Assembly: GCF_000149955.1 (NCBI RefSeq)
Contig: NC_030989.1
Span: forward strand, 3,726,505 to 3,790,504
DNA: 64,000 nt
Direction of reading: 5' to 3'
DNA from: Fusarium oxysporum f. sp. lycopersici 4287
Taxonomy: Eukaryota > Ascomycota > Sordariomycetes > Hypocreales > Nectriaceae
Shown piece by piece: positions 49,898-63,791 of this stretch; position 1 is the first letter of the stretch; every line of letters begins with the position of its first letter. The notes under the pieces were generated by a model. That model had not been told where the DNA came from. It worked only from the letters and a program-made list of their open reading frames with translations, and did not search any database. The position numbers and the translations under genes were made by a program.

Positions 49898-50396
49898 GTC
49901 GGCGGTTCCTTGTATTGTCGTTACAATGAGCGACTTGGTCAAAAGTGATGCCGATATGGAACCTGGTTAAGGTACTGTACGGTAATCAGATCGAGGGGTG
50001 AAAGTAAACCAGGCGGGGCGTTGCTAGGGGGCTGCTCGAAATTGCTGGCCCTGCCCGCGCTCCCTTCCAAAGAACGCGTCTCTTTCGCGTAAAGTGGTAG
50101 CTAAACCTGGCCTCCAGAGGTGGCTGATGTGTGGCTACAATGGACCCTATTTCGTCAGGGTGCTAGTCCAGTTTCCGTAACGACCTAGGTCCAGGTCTCA
50201 AGAGGGAGGTAACGTATCCGTACATACGCCAAGCCTGCCCGTGCCATTGCCTTATGCTGGGATCCCCATGGTCCTCCACGCGGAACACTCATAACTCTCA
50301 ACCTTAATGATCTCTCCCTACGACGCTTTTCCTATACTACCACACATAAGCCACCCCACTACCTGAACGGATGCTATTCACCGGTGTTCGTGCACA
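49898..50396. other. Divergent promoter region MCM3/EXO70
   Basis: 499 bp between two outward start codons, containing the MCB-like boxes listed separately. Nothing else is recognised. Confidence 0.5.
50074..50090. promoter_or_regulatory. MBF/SBF-type cell-cycle boxes upstream of MCM3
   Basis: A perfect MCB core ACGCGT at 50074-50079 is followed four bases later by ACGCGAAA on the minus strand (50083-50090), about 180 bp before the MCM3 start codon. MBF binding to such boxes drives G1/S genes including MCM genes in yeasts. Function here is inferred from position and sequence only. Confidence 0.5.
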
Positions 50397-52347
50397 ATGT
50401 CGGTCGGACTCTCTGGCAACGCGCATACCGCTCTAGATGAAGAAGCAAGGGCTGAGGTTGACGTCCTCAATTCGCGGCTCGAAAAGACGACGCAATTGAC
50501 CAAGAAGATTCAATCGTGCCTCAACCGACTCGAGTCGACAGGGAAGAGTGTCCAAGATGTTGCAGGACCTCTGAACGGAGAGACCAGGCGACTGCAAATA
50601 TTGGGAAATAGTAAGAAACAGAGTCCATGTCCAGCCAATGCTGACGACTAACCATTGGGTAGACGTTGATTCAGTCCTGGCCGCCATTGACCGATTGCGC
50701 CAACCTGCAGATAGCAAGAATGACGAAGAGCAGATCATTCGAGTCGGCCCCGAGAAGGCCGGTCTCTCCAATTACCTGGCTTCTATCAAACGTCTAGACA
50801 AGGCCTTGAACGAGATGAAAGCCTCCAACTTGCGCGCCAACCAACAAACGATGGCCGATCTAACGCGACTCATCAAGTCAGGCAATAGTCAGCTGGAATC
50901 CCATTTCGAAACATTGCTGCGCGCAGAGACTCCTCGATCCGTCGAGCCGTTGCACTTTATCACAAAAGACAAGCCTTTCCCAACACTACCTCAGGACAAA
51001 ATAGCCCGGCTCGGCCTGGTCTATTCGTATGTCATCGAGAGTCACCACAACGGATCCTCTGAGCTCGCCCATATATATGCAGAGGTACGCGGCCCATACC
51101 TCTCAACATCCTTGGCCAACCTTGCTGCCGCAAGTGTCAACACCGCCAAGAAGAAGAGCCCAGATGCTGTCTACCGTGCGGGGACCAACGGAATAGGGAC
51201 CTACTCGCAAGCTATGGAGGGCCTTTTTGTCTCCGAATACGACAATGTGTGCAGTGTCTTCTCACGTGAGGATTGGGGTGTGGTCTTCCAGTCAACTTGC
51301 CAGGCAGCGATGGCTGAGCTTGCCCGAACGTTGCGTGAACTCAATGCTCATATCAAAAATCACCTCAACACCGACTGTTATCTGGCATATGAAATCACCG
51401 AGATCATCTCGGCTCTTTCAGGCAAGCTCGAAACACGCACCGGAGAATTGAAAGGAGCACTCGCTGCAGCCCTGAAGCCTGTTCGAGAGACCGCCAAGTC
51501 GTCCCTTGCGGAGCTCCTTGACGAGACCAGGCGCAAGATCAGCATGCTACAGATGTTACCCTCAGATGGCGCTCCAATATCCCTCGTCTCGGAGACAATG
51601 CAGCGCCTTCAGACGATGGTACACTTTCTACGCCCCATCTCGAGCATAATGATATCATTAGGGGATGGCGGATGGAACTCCAACGCGGCGGCTAGCGGAC
51701 GCTCGACCGATGCAATTCCCAGTCTAGCATCGTTCGATATAGGAGCGGATGGTAAAGAGATCTTTTCGCATTACTGCACTGATACTATCGAAATGCTCCT
51801 CTCTGGTTTGGACCAGAAGTCACGCGTGCTCATGAAGAGCAGAGCTGTTGCTGGAGTATTTCTGGCCAATAGCGTTGTCATCATTGGAAGAATGGTTCAG
51901 AACTCGGAACTTAGCGGGCTGCTGGAGAACAAACTTGACATTCTCGAGCAATGGCGCAAAAAGGCAACGGCAGCTTATACGGATGTTTGCAAAGACCTTT
52001 CCGTCCACCTGTTCGACACTGTACATACCAACCGTGCCCATCGTCCAACTTCTGGACCTGTCGACTCTACTTCGATCGTCAAGGGGCTGGGAAGCAAAGA
52101 CAAAGACAGGATCAAAGAGAAGTTCACGCAATTCAACAGCGCATTTGACGACATGGTTTCTCGACACAAATCGTACAGCATGGAGCGGGAAGTCCGGCGA
52201 ATGTTTGGGGAGGACATTCGCCAGAAATTGCAGCCTCTCTACGAGCGGTTTTGGGACCGGTATCACGAAATCGATAAGGGCAAAGGCAAGTACGTCAAAT
52301 ATGATAAGACTTCCATCGCCGCTGTGTTTTCCAGTTTGGCTTCCTGA
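50397..52347 (+). CDS. EXO70: Exocyst complex subunit Exo70
   Basis: Exo70 tethers secretory vesicles to the plasma membrane through PI(4,5)P2 and Rho GTPases, supporting polarised hyphal growth. Exons 50397-50610 and 50663-52347 give 632 residues. The N-terminus is a long coiled coil (ALDEEARAEVDVLNSRLEK, KKIQSCLNRLES). The helical rod follows, ending with the best-conserved part: FNSAFDDMVSRHKSYSMERE, VRRMFGEDIRQKLQPLYERF and the basic KGKGKYVKYDK lipid-contact region. Length fits fungal Exo70. The 52-nt intron has a clean CTAAC branch site. Confidence 0.95.
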
Positions 52348-53964
52348 GCATAGGGCAAGGGGGGTAATTATGAGTCTGAACCTTTAGGCACTATGGACGA
52401 GGACACGCCGATGAGAAATGGAACAACGTATGCTGCTAGCCGACCTATAGCAGCAGTTCCGCTCTTGGTTCCAGGATGTTTATCCCAGATGATTATCATC
52501 AATATCTTGTCACCATCTTGATTCACCCAACCAACCGGTTTCCCCGATCTTGCCCGAGGCACAGTGTATGAAACCTGAAGGATTTATTCACCTGCTATTC
52601 CATCTCCCCCCTCATTTACTGCCATGCTCAATCCAATTTCAAGTCCTAGCGATCCTCAAAGATGCTGGGCAGCCACGCGAATCAGGAGTCGAGCAAAAGT
52701 AATTTGAGAACAGCAGCGCAGCCAAAAACATTGGTTGGTCCTCTGGCCTGTTTGTTGAGGCTACAGAGGCGACTGGCGAGTTGCAGAGTCATCAGGAGGG
52801 ACACCTGGGACATGTGCCGCAGTAGTCGTGAGTTCCGAGATCGTTTGCTTTGCAACAGGCAGTACAGCAACTGTTGACAGGCAACAGAGATTCGACAACG
52901 GCCATGGTGAAGGTGCTGAGAAAGTATTTGAGAGTTTTGTGTAAGTCACTTGGCTCGTGTGGGGAGGACGATGTTATTGAAGTTGAGATGGAGTGCTTTT
53001 TGCTTCAAAGGCCTGAAGGAGAACCGATCAACGGTTCCGGAAGCTTTATACTCTATCCATCCTCAAGGGTCTGAGCCAGCAATGCCACGATGGTGTTATC
53101 CGTGGACCCGAAAGTGAGGCTGATGTGATTTCAATTCGAGTCGAGGTGGTCTTCGTATGTGGGAGGGACCGGAGATATGTGCAGGGGGGGCTTTACTGCC
53201 TTCTTTCTACGGATGGATTGAAACATGAAACAGTCCCACCCCCCACGTACCTAGCGCGTCATCATGCAAGGTTTTATACTTCCTTCACCACATGCCACGG
53301 CGAGAATGAGAGCAGTCCTTCAACTGCCAGCCATAGAGGTCATCGTCATCACGCATGTGATGCAACTGTTAGTCCAATCTCCTGGAATTTGGCGCCACGC
53401 CAGTTGGGACTTGAATCCTAGTTCCCAGCAGATGGCAGCTGTCATCTGGTAACCAAGCCTTTTGGAGAGCCCATAAGTGGGCTGGCATTTTCACTCTCGT
53501 CGTCCAATATCTTACATTTCCTCCATGTCTTGGGCCTCGGAGACTCCCGCATTGTAAATTACCTGGCCTCGCAAAGGCGATGCTGGGGCTTATTCTTGAG
53601 GTTATTGGGTGATAGCAACCGATTGTCGCACACTTCCCCATGATACTTAATGCTATCCCTGACAATGACAGGATACCACTCTCGGGCCTCGCTCGGGTCT
53701 TACCATGCAGTGGTGCCCGAAACCAGATACGAGCAAGTTGTTTGTCGCCATTCGACACAACATGTATATACATAATCTAATAAGTAATTTACTTAATCTA
53801 GCACATGCACATGCATCGTATCCATCTGTCTCGCAACGCAGCACACCGAATTTACTTCACACACGCTAGCCTGCTTCTCTGTCAGACCAGATCCATGTTC
53901 CTGTGTCGATCTCTGCTGTGATTTGAGGACCCTTAATTCGATTATGACAAGTCATGTACAGACT
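52348..53964. other. Convergent intergenic region
   Basis: 1.6 kb between the EXO70 stop and the RNA end-processing gene stop. It holds open frames up to 134 codons (53369-53773, minus) without protein-like composition. No RNA gene or repeat is recognised. Confidence 0.45.
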
Positions 53965-56900
53965 TCACCTATCAATCTTGACACCACTGCCAAAGATCTC
54001 GTCAATCCGCGTCCGTCGCTCCCACAAAATGGCATTGTCCTCCCTCCGTTTGAAGTAGAGTATGCGGTGCTGCGGGATAAACTCCTCATCAGTCTGCTCC
54101 GTCTTCCAATGTTCCACTGCCCTCTCACGAGCTCCAAGAAAGCGGTCTTCGTAGCCAATGATGTAGTCGCCTGAATCGAAATTGGGGTCCCAGCGAAGCC
54201 GATTGAGCACATCAGCAGCTGTGCGAAACTTGCCCAGCCCTGGTGTCTTGCCCACAACCGCAGCTCTGGACCCAGGCCCTGTGCTCTTATGCCCTTTTGA
54301 TTCCTCCTCAGCATCGTCGAAATCTTCCTCTTCGTCGAGCTCTTCATCGGATTCGTCATCATCTGTCTCGCCCCCATATTCTCCCCAAAGACTCTGATCA
54401 ACTTCCAATGTGCCAAGATCATGAGCCCTTGCGACAGTTGCACTCATCCAACAGAACTGAGAGTCATAGTACTTCTCGTCTCGGCGAATCCTCGCTTCAA
54501 AGTCTTGCAGTACTGTCTGCATGGCCATACCCACCTCCTTAGCATCTTCTTTGTTTGAGTCATCGTCCCATGCAAGGCCAATGAGGTAACAACCATGATA
54601 TTCTGCGCCAGATGTCTCTGCTCCAGCGGACACATCCAAGAACCGAGATGGCCAAATGCGTGCGAGTAGATGCTTCAGTTTCCTGTTTATATCTAGACAA
54701 TGTCAATATGATACATCCTGCCAAAGGAAAGGGACGCGCTTACCAACTAGTAGCATAACACAGCGCGACTCAAGCCAGCCGATGAAACGGCCACTCTTTT
54801 CCTGCGACGGGCCCCAGTAATGCGCATCAATCTTGATGTATGTTTTGAATGCATGCAAAAACTCTGTAGCTGCTGGGGCTTGAACTGATCCTAGAGCTGT
54901 CTCGGGTTCAATACCGAGCAGCTTACCCCAGATACAGTCACCATCTGATAGCATCCTTTTGGCACGACCAAACTCAGAAGAAATGGTGGCCACTGTTGGG
55001 ATAGACGCGATAGGGGCAGTGTTGAGTGCTGGGGCATGCCAACCGATCAGGCAGAGGGGTTCTCGGAATGTTCGGTTATATCTCAATTCTTTGTGAAAGA
55101 ACGGATCAAAAACCATCGAGTTCTTCCAGTCGAATTCTGAGTAATAATGAAAGAATGTGACAACAATGTCGGCTGGGGTTACAGTTTCATTCTCGTAAGC
55201 CAGTGCTTTACAGACCGGTACAAGGAGGACGCTAATATGAATACCACCGAGGAATCCAAACTTTGCCGAATAAATACCTCGCGCCTGGGCCCAAGATTTG
55301 ATGAACAAGTGCGCCATTCGATACTGTACCATATCTGGAAGTGAGCGGCGAAGGTAGAACAGATCGCGAACAGGTTTAAGCTTAGCAAGTGCCTGGAAAG
55401 ACAGAGCAAACGCTGGGTCGCTGGCTGGGCGCTTCATAACTTCAGGCCATCTATATTCGAGAGTTAGCAGTTTCCCTGTTGAATATATACATGAGTCAAT
55501 AGTACCTCTCAGCTATCGATGCAGCTGCACAATACTGGAGATCGACCTTGATGCCATTGACTTCTAACTCCAGCATGTTACCTGAATTGGCCTTAACTCG
55601 TCGCAAGATTCTGACGCCCAAGGTCGTCGCTCGCTTCAACCTTTGAACAGCCAATGCAAAGAATGTCTTTGAGCTGAATGGGCCAATGCACAGGCAGTCA
55701 ATATCAGAAGAACTCGTCCAGACGCCGAGGCCATAAGAGCCAACTGGGACCACAATGAATGCAGGCCCAGATCGGGAATCATTCTCTGAAATCGAGGATG
55801 TAGCATCTTTGAGAACCATTTCGAGGGTCTTGATCGCTTCAACCCGGTCGGTCCTCTCCTGCTCATTCGGCAAGCATCCACGACCTTCCAAGAAGTCCAC
55901 CAAGCTCTCGCTGTTAGCCAAGCCAGGAGGAGGTTGTTGAAGTGCAATTTTCATCTCAGGAACACAAGATCGAGACATATCAGAAGGTGACGACTTTACC
56001 AGAAGGCATCTTATGCCCCAGTGATCACTGGCGTATGTGAGACCGCCCTGCTCCGGTGACTCGAAGGTTGTCTGACCAAACGTATTGAAACCATGCGGGT
56101 TATAGTGACCATTTGCCTTGATCAAGATCTTGTCATATCTCTGCGGTCTGTTATTCAACCCATTTCCAACAAGATCAGACGCCAGTGTGTTTGTCAGTGG
56201 GTCGAAAGTAGCGCCTTGCTCTCCCTGGAAAGAGTCTAGGACGTTCCTCTTCTCGTTGGCTATGTCTGAAGATTCGCCCGACTCCAGTCTCGTTGCCAGC
56301 CATGTATCTAAGAAGCCAGAATCCGAGATAGCCCGGTCAATATCTCGCAAGTGACGAACAGTTTGGGCAGAAATATCATGCTTTTTCTTGGCAGCATCAA
56401 TGGTGTAAGTTGAAGTCGCAAGATTGAAGTCCCCAGCAATGATGCATGGATGTTGCAGAAAGGTGGCAGACAGATAATCGAGCATCTTCTGGACTTCTTT
56501 CTTTTTGGTGGCGACGGCGCCGTCAGTAAGCCCTTGGCTCAGATGACACGCCACAAGGATCCAAGGCTTGAATTTCCCATCGTCAACATCTCGTGTGCCG
56601 ATGCCGGGAAACCGGGCCACGGTGCAGCCTTTGTGCTTCCTATGGAATGGGAGATAGTGCCATTCAAACGCAAATCTACTCAAGACGACAGTGTTCAGGA
56701 GGCTAGGTAGCGGCCCAATACCGGACTGATCTGGGGGCCCATGAGTGACGAAAGGATAGCGACTACGTATATCCTTGTTGGCGAGGAGGTCAGGAAGAAA
56801 ATGGTCTGTGACTTCTTGGAGAACAACAATATCGGCAGCAGCACGAGCTGAGAGCAGATTTTCCACCAGAGCTGGATGTCGATATGATTGAGGAGGCCAC

Positions 56901-57694
56901 TCAAACTCTGCCAATACATTATAAGAAGCAACAACCAATTGTTCAAGGATGACCTCGTTGGTATCCGGAGATGTGTTTGTCGACTCAGCCATTTCCCAGG
57001 CCCCTGAAGACTGGATCGAGTGATAGCATGGCTGGAAAGCAATAGTAGACATTTCGTCTAGATGATCATTAAAACTTTGAGGCGGTGTTATCCGATGGAA
57101 GGTTCCCGATTCAAGATCTAGAGTCCCCCAAAGCCGCATAGGCCGTGGTCCGCTTCCGCCTTGCGCAAGTGCGCCGTCGCGAATAAGAATAGCAATTTCT
57201 TTCACTTCCCATTCTATCGGTGCCAAGAGGCGGGCCTTTTCGAGGAGAAAATGATGGGGGGCAGCCTCGGCGTCTTCACTCTGACCGATGGTCATATGAG
57301 GAACGAAGCGTTCATTTTGAGCTCCATGTGAACGGCCAAGAGCATTGTAGATTATATCCCTGATCTTTGAGAGCTCGGTTGTAGTAGAATCTGAGTTCGA
57401 ACCCAGAAAGATAGTGTTGCGATTTTTATGTTTGAAACAGTCAGCAACATTGAGTGCAAGATGAGGCCGATTTTGTATCACAAGCCCTTCAAGTGCTTGA
57501 GCTGCATTCCCTAGCACTTCAGGCCGGACAAATGGGTAGATAAGATTAACGTGAGGAGGCCACGCTGAATATGCCTTATCATAAAGACTTCTCAGGCGAT
57601 CCACTGATAGCCAAAGTCCACGAGGAGGGATAACACATAGGGCAGTCTCATGCGAGTCGAACCCATACAGTGATGTTTGTTCTGTCTTCTCCAT
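53965..57694 (-). CDS. Four-domain RNA end-processing protein: 2H phosphoesterase, EEP enzyme, nucleotidyltransferase, MJ1316 domain
   Basis: Exons 55506-57694, 54744-55450 and 53965-54692 join in frame to 1207 residues. Residues 1-215: a 2H phosphoesterase (2'-5' RNA ligase-like) with both signature histidines, His48 in PHVNLIYPF and His133 in PHMTIG. Residues 250-565: an endonuclease/exonuclease/phosphatase fold with VASYNVLAEF, VLQEV (Glu294), ACHLSQ (His384), AGDFNLAT (Asp422, Asn424) and SDHWGIR (Asp557, His558). Residues 590-970: a poly(A)-polymerase-type nucleotidyltransferase with VGSYGLGVWTSSSDIDC (Asp664, Asp666), a third Asp in IKVDLQY (718), and the substrate-binding domain KSWAQARGIYSAKFGFLGG. 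An acidic linker rich in Asp/Glu follows. The last 88 residues form an MJ1316 (DUF504) domain: TAADVLNRLRWDPNFDSGDY, IGYEDRFLG, PQHRILYFKR and the end FGSG. 2H and EEP enzymes act on RNA ends, and MJ1316 domains are predicted to recognise cyclic or processed RNA ends. A role in RNA repair or end maturation is inferred. Confidence 0.9.
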
Positions 57695-58473
57695 AACTTG
57701 TATAAGATTCTCCAGATTCCGGGTATATATGAGCTGAATGATGATAAGTGATCTGAAGCGCTATGCCTCAAAGAAGATAAGCTGGGTTGAAAGTGTAGTG
57801 GGGGCTGCTAACGTCCCAGGGGTAAGATAGAGAGGATCGGCGGAGGGGTCGTCTTGCGTATTGTTTGAAGTTGCCAACAAAAAGAAGGCTTACCTCACTT
57901 CTTTAATGCTTCATTTTCCCTTCGCAAGGCTGACAGGTAATACAGAGATATATGGCCACTGACTCATGATGTAATTTAAACAACGTAAGATATCAGCATT
58001 TCGTATAAAATATTCATAGGAGAAAGCTAGCTATTAGTAGAATAAATCCTATGCTTTAGCTTTGTTTTGCATAATTTACTGAATTAATATAGCCAATATG
58101 TGCAATGTTAAATATTACATATTGCCGGTGGTAAGACACTCAGTTATCGCATCTGAGACCGGCTGCAATTACAGATGACCATGTCACAAAGAAGACCAAG
58201 AAAGTTAGTCTAAGATCCCCTAAATCTACACTAAATTATGCTAAGTTTACCTACTGCTTTTTGTCACTTAGGATAGAGGTCCCAAGTTTTGTTGCCTCCC
58301 CTTGATAGCAAGTAAAAGGCACTATATCACCAGGGTTGTATTTGTCATTGGCTATTAGTCACTTAATACCGTATGATAAAATACTATAACAATAAAAAGG
58401 GCCAATGCTATAGCCCTTGGAGCAGTCGGCCGTTCACTTGACGAACACCTCATTGAGATTCCGTAATAGCACA
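57695..58473. other. AT-rich intergenic block
   Basis: About 780 bp, strongly AT-rich from 57,950 to 58,420, unlike its surroundings. It has an 8-bp inverted repeat CAATATGT/ACATATTG (58094-58101 and 58117-58124). It could be the decayed, RIP-mutated remnant of a small element or simply an AT-rich spacer. No coding capacity. Confidence 0.4.
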
Positions 58474-59487
58474 TTACCCCATGTTCTCCGGGCCCCAATC
58501 AATAATTCCTGTTTCATGCCCCTTGCCTTCCATTAGAGCTTCAAGCTTGTCTTCAACTGTGACCCAACCGTGACGCTTCTGTGAGATAGCATACTTGATT
58601 GGATCCCTCCATTCTCTCCACCAAGTTTCCTCACTCTGAACAATACACCTTCTGTCAGGCTCCCCGTTCTTCGCTGTAGCAAATGGCCAGACGGCTTTGA
58701 CCACTTCGTATTTGTGCTTGCCAGAGAATAGGCTGGTCACACTAGTGAAGAACTGATTGACTTTGTCCGGGTTCTGTATCACGACACGGCTATGGGTAAC
58801 CACGAAGCTGACATCAACTACGCCACGGTAGTTGAGTGCTGCCACGAGGCTGCGGAACTGCCCTTCAAGCCATGCTGTATCGAGATTTGTGACCACTCGT
58901 TCAAGCGTAAAGAGTTTGACAGAAGCAGGATCCTGAACGAAACGGCGGCACCATTCATCCAACCCAGCATCGCCGACTTCGGGAAGGGCATCAGGTTTGA
59001 GACCTCCACGGTAAGCTAGCTCCCCATCGCCAACACATCGAAGATAGTCTAGACGCTGGTTATCATCATCCGGGACTAGTAGGCTCATAAGGTTAAGTTT
59101 GATGTCAAAGTCGACTTTGCGCCCCCGACTCCCTCGAATGTGAATCTGGGGCTTGGGAGGCACCGAGGCTTGTGCGCGGATGAGAGCGATAAGCGCCTCA
59201 GGCTTGGCCGATAAATATTCCGCACGTGATGAGAGAGTCTTATAGTCGTTGGAGAGTTTGAAGAGAGGGGGAGAGTAAAGACGGTAATCAACTCGCGGTA
59301 GTCCAGGAAAGCGTGCTGGGCCTTTATGGGCTGCTATGGCTTGTGAAGCCGGAGCGGAAACAGCGCTTGATGGGATAGAAGGCCCAGAATAAGGTGGTAG
59401 TGTTACATGATGCTCTGGAGTCTCACCAGCCAAGACTGCGATGGGCGACGATGGCTCAGGCTCGGTGACTGCTGCGGACTTTTCCAT
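58474..59487 (-). CDS. Unknown conserved fungal-type protein, 337 residues
   Basis: A single uninterrupted exon from MEKSAAVTEPEPSS to ENMG. The first 55 residues are Pro/Ser/Ala-rich and probably disordered. The body has a folded, charged composition: PPKPQIHIRGSRGRKVDFDI, LDYLRCVGDGELAYRGG, LDEWCRRFVQDPASVKLFTL, LVAALNYRGVVDVSFVVTHS, and Trp-rich WWREWRDPIKYAISQKRHGW. I see no signal peptide or clear membrane span, and no catalytic motif I know. It resembles, from memory only, a family of fungal membrane proteins in which a hydrophobic hairpin follows the NYRG region; here that region (FFTSVTSLFSGKHKYEVVKA) lacks one, so it may be a soluble paralogue. It lies just upstream of the RNA end-processing gene on the same strand. 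Confidence 0.75.
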   Translation of the reverse strand: MEKSAAVTEPEPSSPIAVLAGETPEHHVTLPPYSGPSIPSSAVSAPASQAIAAHKGPARFPGLPRVDYRLYSPPLFKLSNDYKTLSSRAEYLSAKPEALIALIRAQASVPPKPQIHIRGSRGRKVDFDIKLNLMSLLVPDDDNQRLDYLRCVGDGELAYRGGLKPDALPEVGDAGLDEWCRRFVQDPASVKLFTLERVVTNLDTAWLEGQFRSLVAALNYRGVVDVSFVVTHSRVVIQNPDKVNQFFTSVTSLFSGKHKYEVVKAVWPFATAKNGEPDRRCIVQSEETWWREWRDPIKYAISQKRHGWVTVEDKLEALMEGKGHETGIIDWGPENMG

Positions 59488-59989
59488 GTGAAGTAGGTAG
59501 GCAAGAAGATTAAAGATAAGAGAGATTAGTTAGTAGGCTGTAAATGTAATTCCCTTAAGGTAAGTGAAGATGTATGGAATATTTTGATCAACTTTGGACA
59601 GTAAATTTGAAAAATAATAATATTCTTATAGGATATTTGAGAATAATTAAAAGTTACCCCGTATTACTTTGGAAGTCATACCTACCTTAGGTAAACTTAT
59701 GGTTCTTGCCTGCCTAAATAACGTATACATAGTAGTATCTATCGGGGCGTCGAGCGCCACTTCTCAGCCTTGCCCCACTAAGTAAGGTCGTCAATCAACC
59801 TGGCCAGAGCCTGAGTCTCGTTGTGAACACATAGCTCCATCCCTAGCCTTGGTTGCTATCTCAGCGTCCAACATCTGCATTTCTTCTGCAGGGCAACCCA
59901 ACTGGCATACTCACCTTATACCTTCAATTCCTATAATAACTTCTTCTTCAACGTCCCACTCAGCGCCTGCTATTTAGCCAACCCCGACC
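59488..59989. other. Divergent promoter region unknown gene/SEC23
   Basis: About 500 bp with an AT-rich half (59,560-59,720) next to the unknown gene and a pyrimidine-rich leader before SEC23. Confidence 0.5.
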
Positions 59990-62621
<2,632 letters not shown>

Positions 62622-63028
62622 GGTGGCCAACAAACGACTTTATCGCAGACGTACTGCCATCTCAAGAAGTCAATGGAAAATCAAGTCTTACGATGGGGCG
62701 TAGATAGTGACGACGCAGTTCTCATAAGCCCATGTTGTTAGTTAAGAGACATTATAATAATCAAAATTCGAGGCCAGCCCTTCGCAGATCTATAATCTTA
62801 GGTGCCTCGTTGCGTTGTGATGCTTCTGAGGGAGCGAATGCTGATAGCACGTGATACTCGCTGACTCAGCAGATTGTGTTTAGGGCAGGTCCAAATGGTG
62901 GGGCCCACACCTTGCATTTTTAGTTTTGATATTTCGCGACAACTTCAAGTTTTCTTTTCGATCTACCTGCCTGTTCCTTACTTCCGGCACGCAAACCTCG
63001 AGCCTCTGCCGACTTTCACGACACAAAA
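62622..63028. other. Intergenic SEC23 3' / RPL12 promoter
   Basis: About 400 bp. Part of the RPL12 leader is pyrimidine-rich (62,950-63,000), as often seen for ribosomal protein genes. Nothing else is recognised. Confidence 0.5.
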
Positions 63029-63735
63029 ATGCGTTCGTCTCACTCCTGAATATCAGGCACGATTTTCCTGCTTACACGATGAACAGCTCCCAAGTTCGAT
63101 CCCAATGAGGTCAAGGTGATGTAGGTAGATTCCAATCGCAGTTCTTGGACACATTGAAGCTGACATATTGTAGCCACCTCCGCGCCACTGGTGGTGAGGT
63201 CGGTGCCTCCTCTGCTCTTGCTCCCAAGATCGGTCCTCTGGGTCTCTCCCCCAAGAAGGTCGGAGAAGACATTGCCAAGGCCACTGGCGACTGGGTATGG
63301 CATTCAATCCCATTGCACATTAGAGTATGCTAACAATTGTGTTCAGAAAGGCTTGCGCGTGACTGTCAAGCTCACCATCCAGAACCGTCAGGCCGCCGTG
63401 TCGGTTGTGCCCACCGCTTCCTCCTTGATCATCAAGGCTCTCAAGGAGCCTCCTCGTGATCGCAAGAAGGAGAAGAACATCAAGCACAACAAGTCTGTCA
63501 GCCTTGACGAGATCATCGAGATCGCCCGCACCATGCGATACAAGTCTTTCGCCAAGGAGCTCTCTGGTACTGTCAAGGAGATTCTCGGAACCGCCTACAG
63601 TGTTGGCTGCCAGGTCGACGGCAAGCCTCCCCAGGCTATTATCGAGGCCATTGACAGCGGAGACATTGACAGTAAGTCATGAACCCTCTGCTTGAAATTT
63701 CTTTACGCTAACATGTGATAGTCCCTGAGGAGTAA
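63029..63735 (+). CDS. RPL12: 60S ribosomal protein L12 (uL11)
   Basis: A protein of the large-subunit GTPase stalk base. Five coding exons: 63029-63032, 63087-63120, 63174-63294, 63347-63671 and 63722-63735. They give 165 residues, the standard length. The first exon carries only ATG plus one base; joining it to CTCCCAAG restores [12 protein letters not shown]. The GTAGGT donor after 63120 restores [12 protein letters not shown]. The body is canonical ([52 protein letters not shown]) and ends DIDIPEE. Without these splices a stop would follow almost at once. Confidence 0.95.
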
Positions 63736-63791
63736 ATGTTTTCTCACGCCCTGTTCAAAAATCCCACCAGTATGAGAAACAAAAAATAGAC

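Noticed and set aside
63087..63130. Apparent early stop in RPL12
   Set aside because: Start-codon intron and GTAGGT donor restore the standard 165-residue protein.
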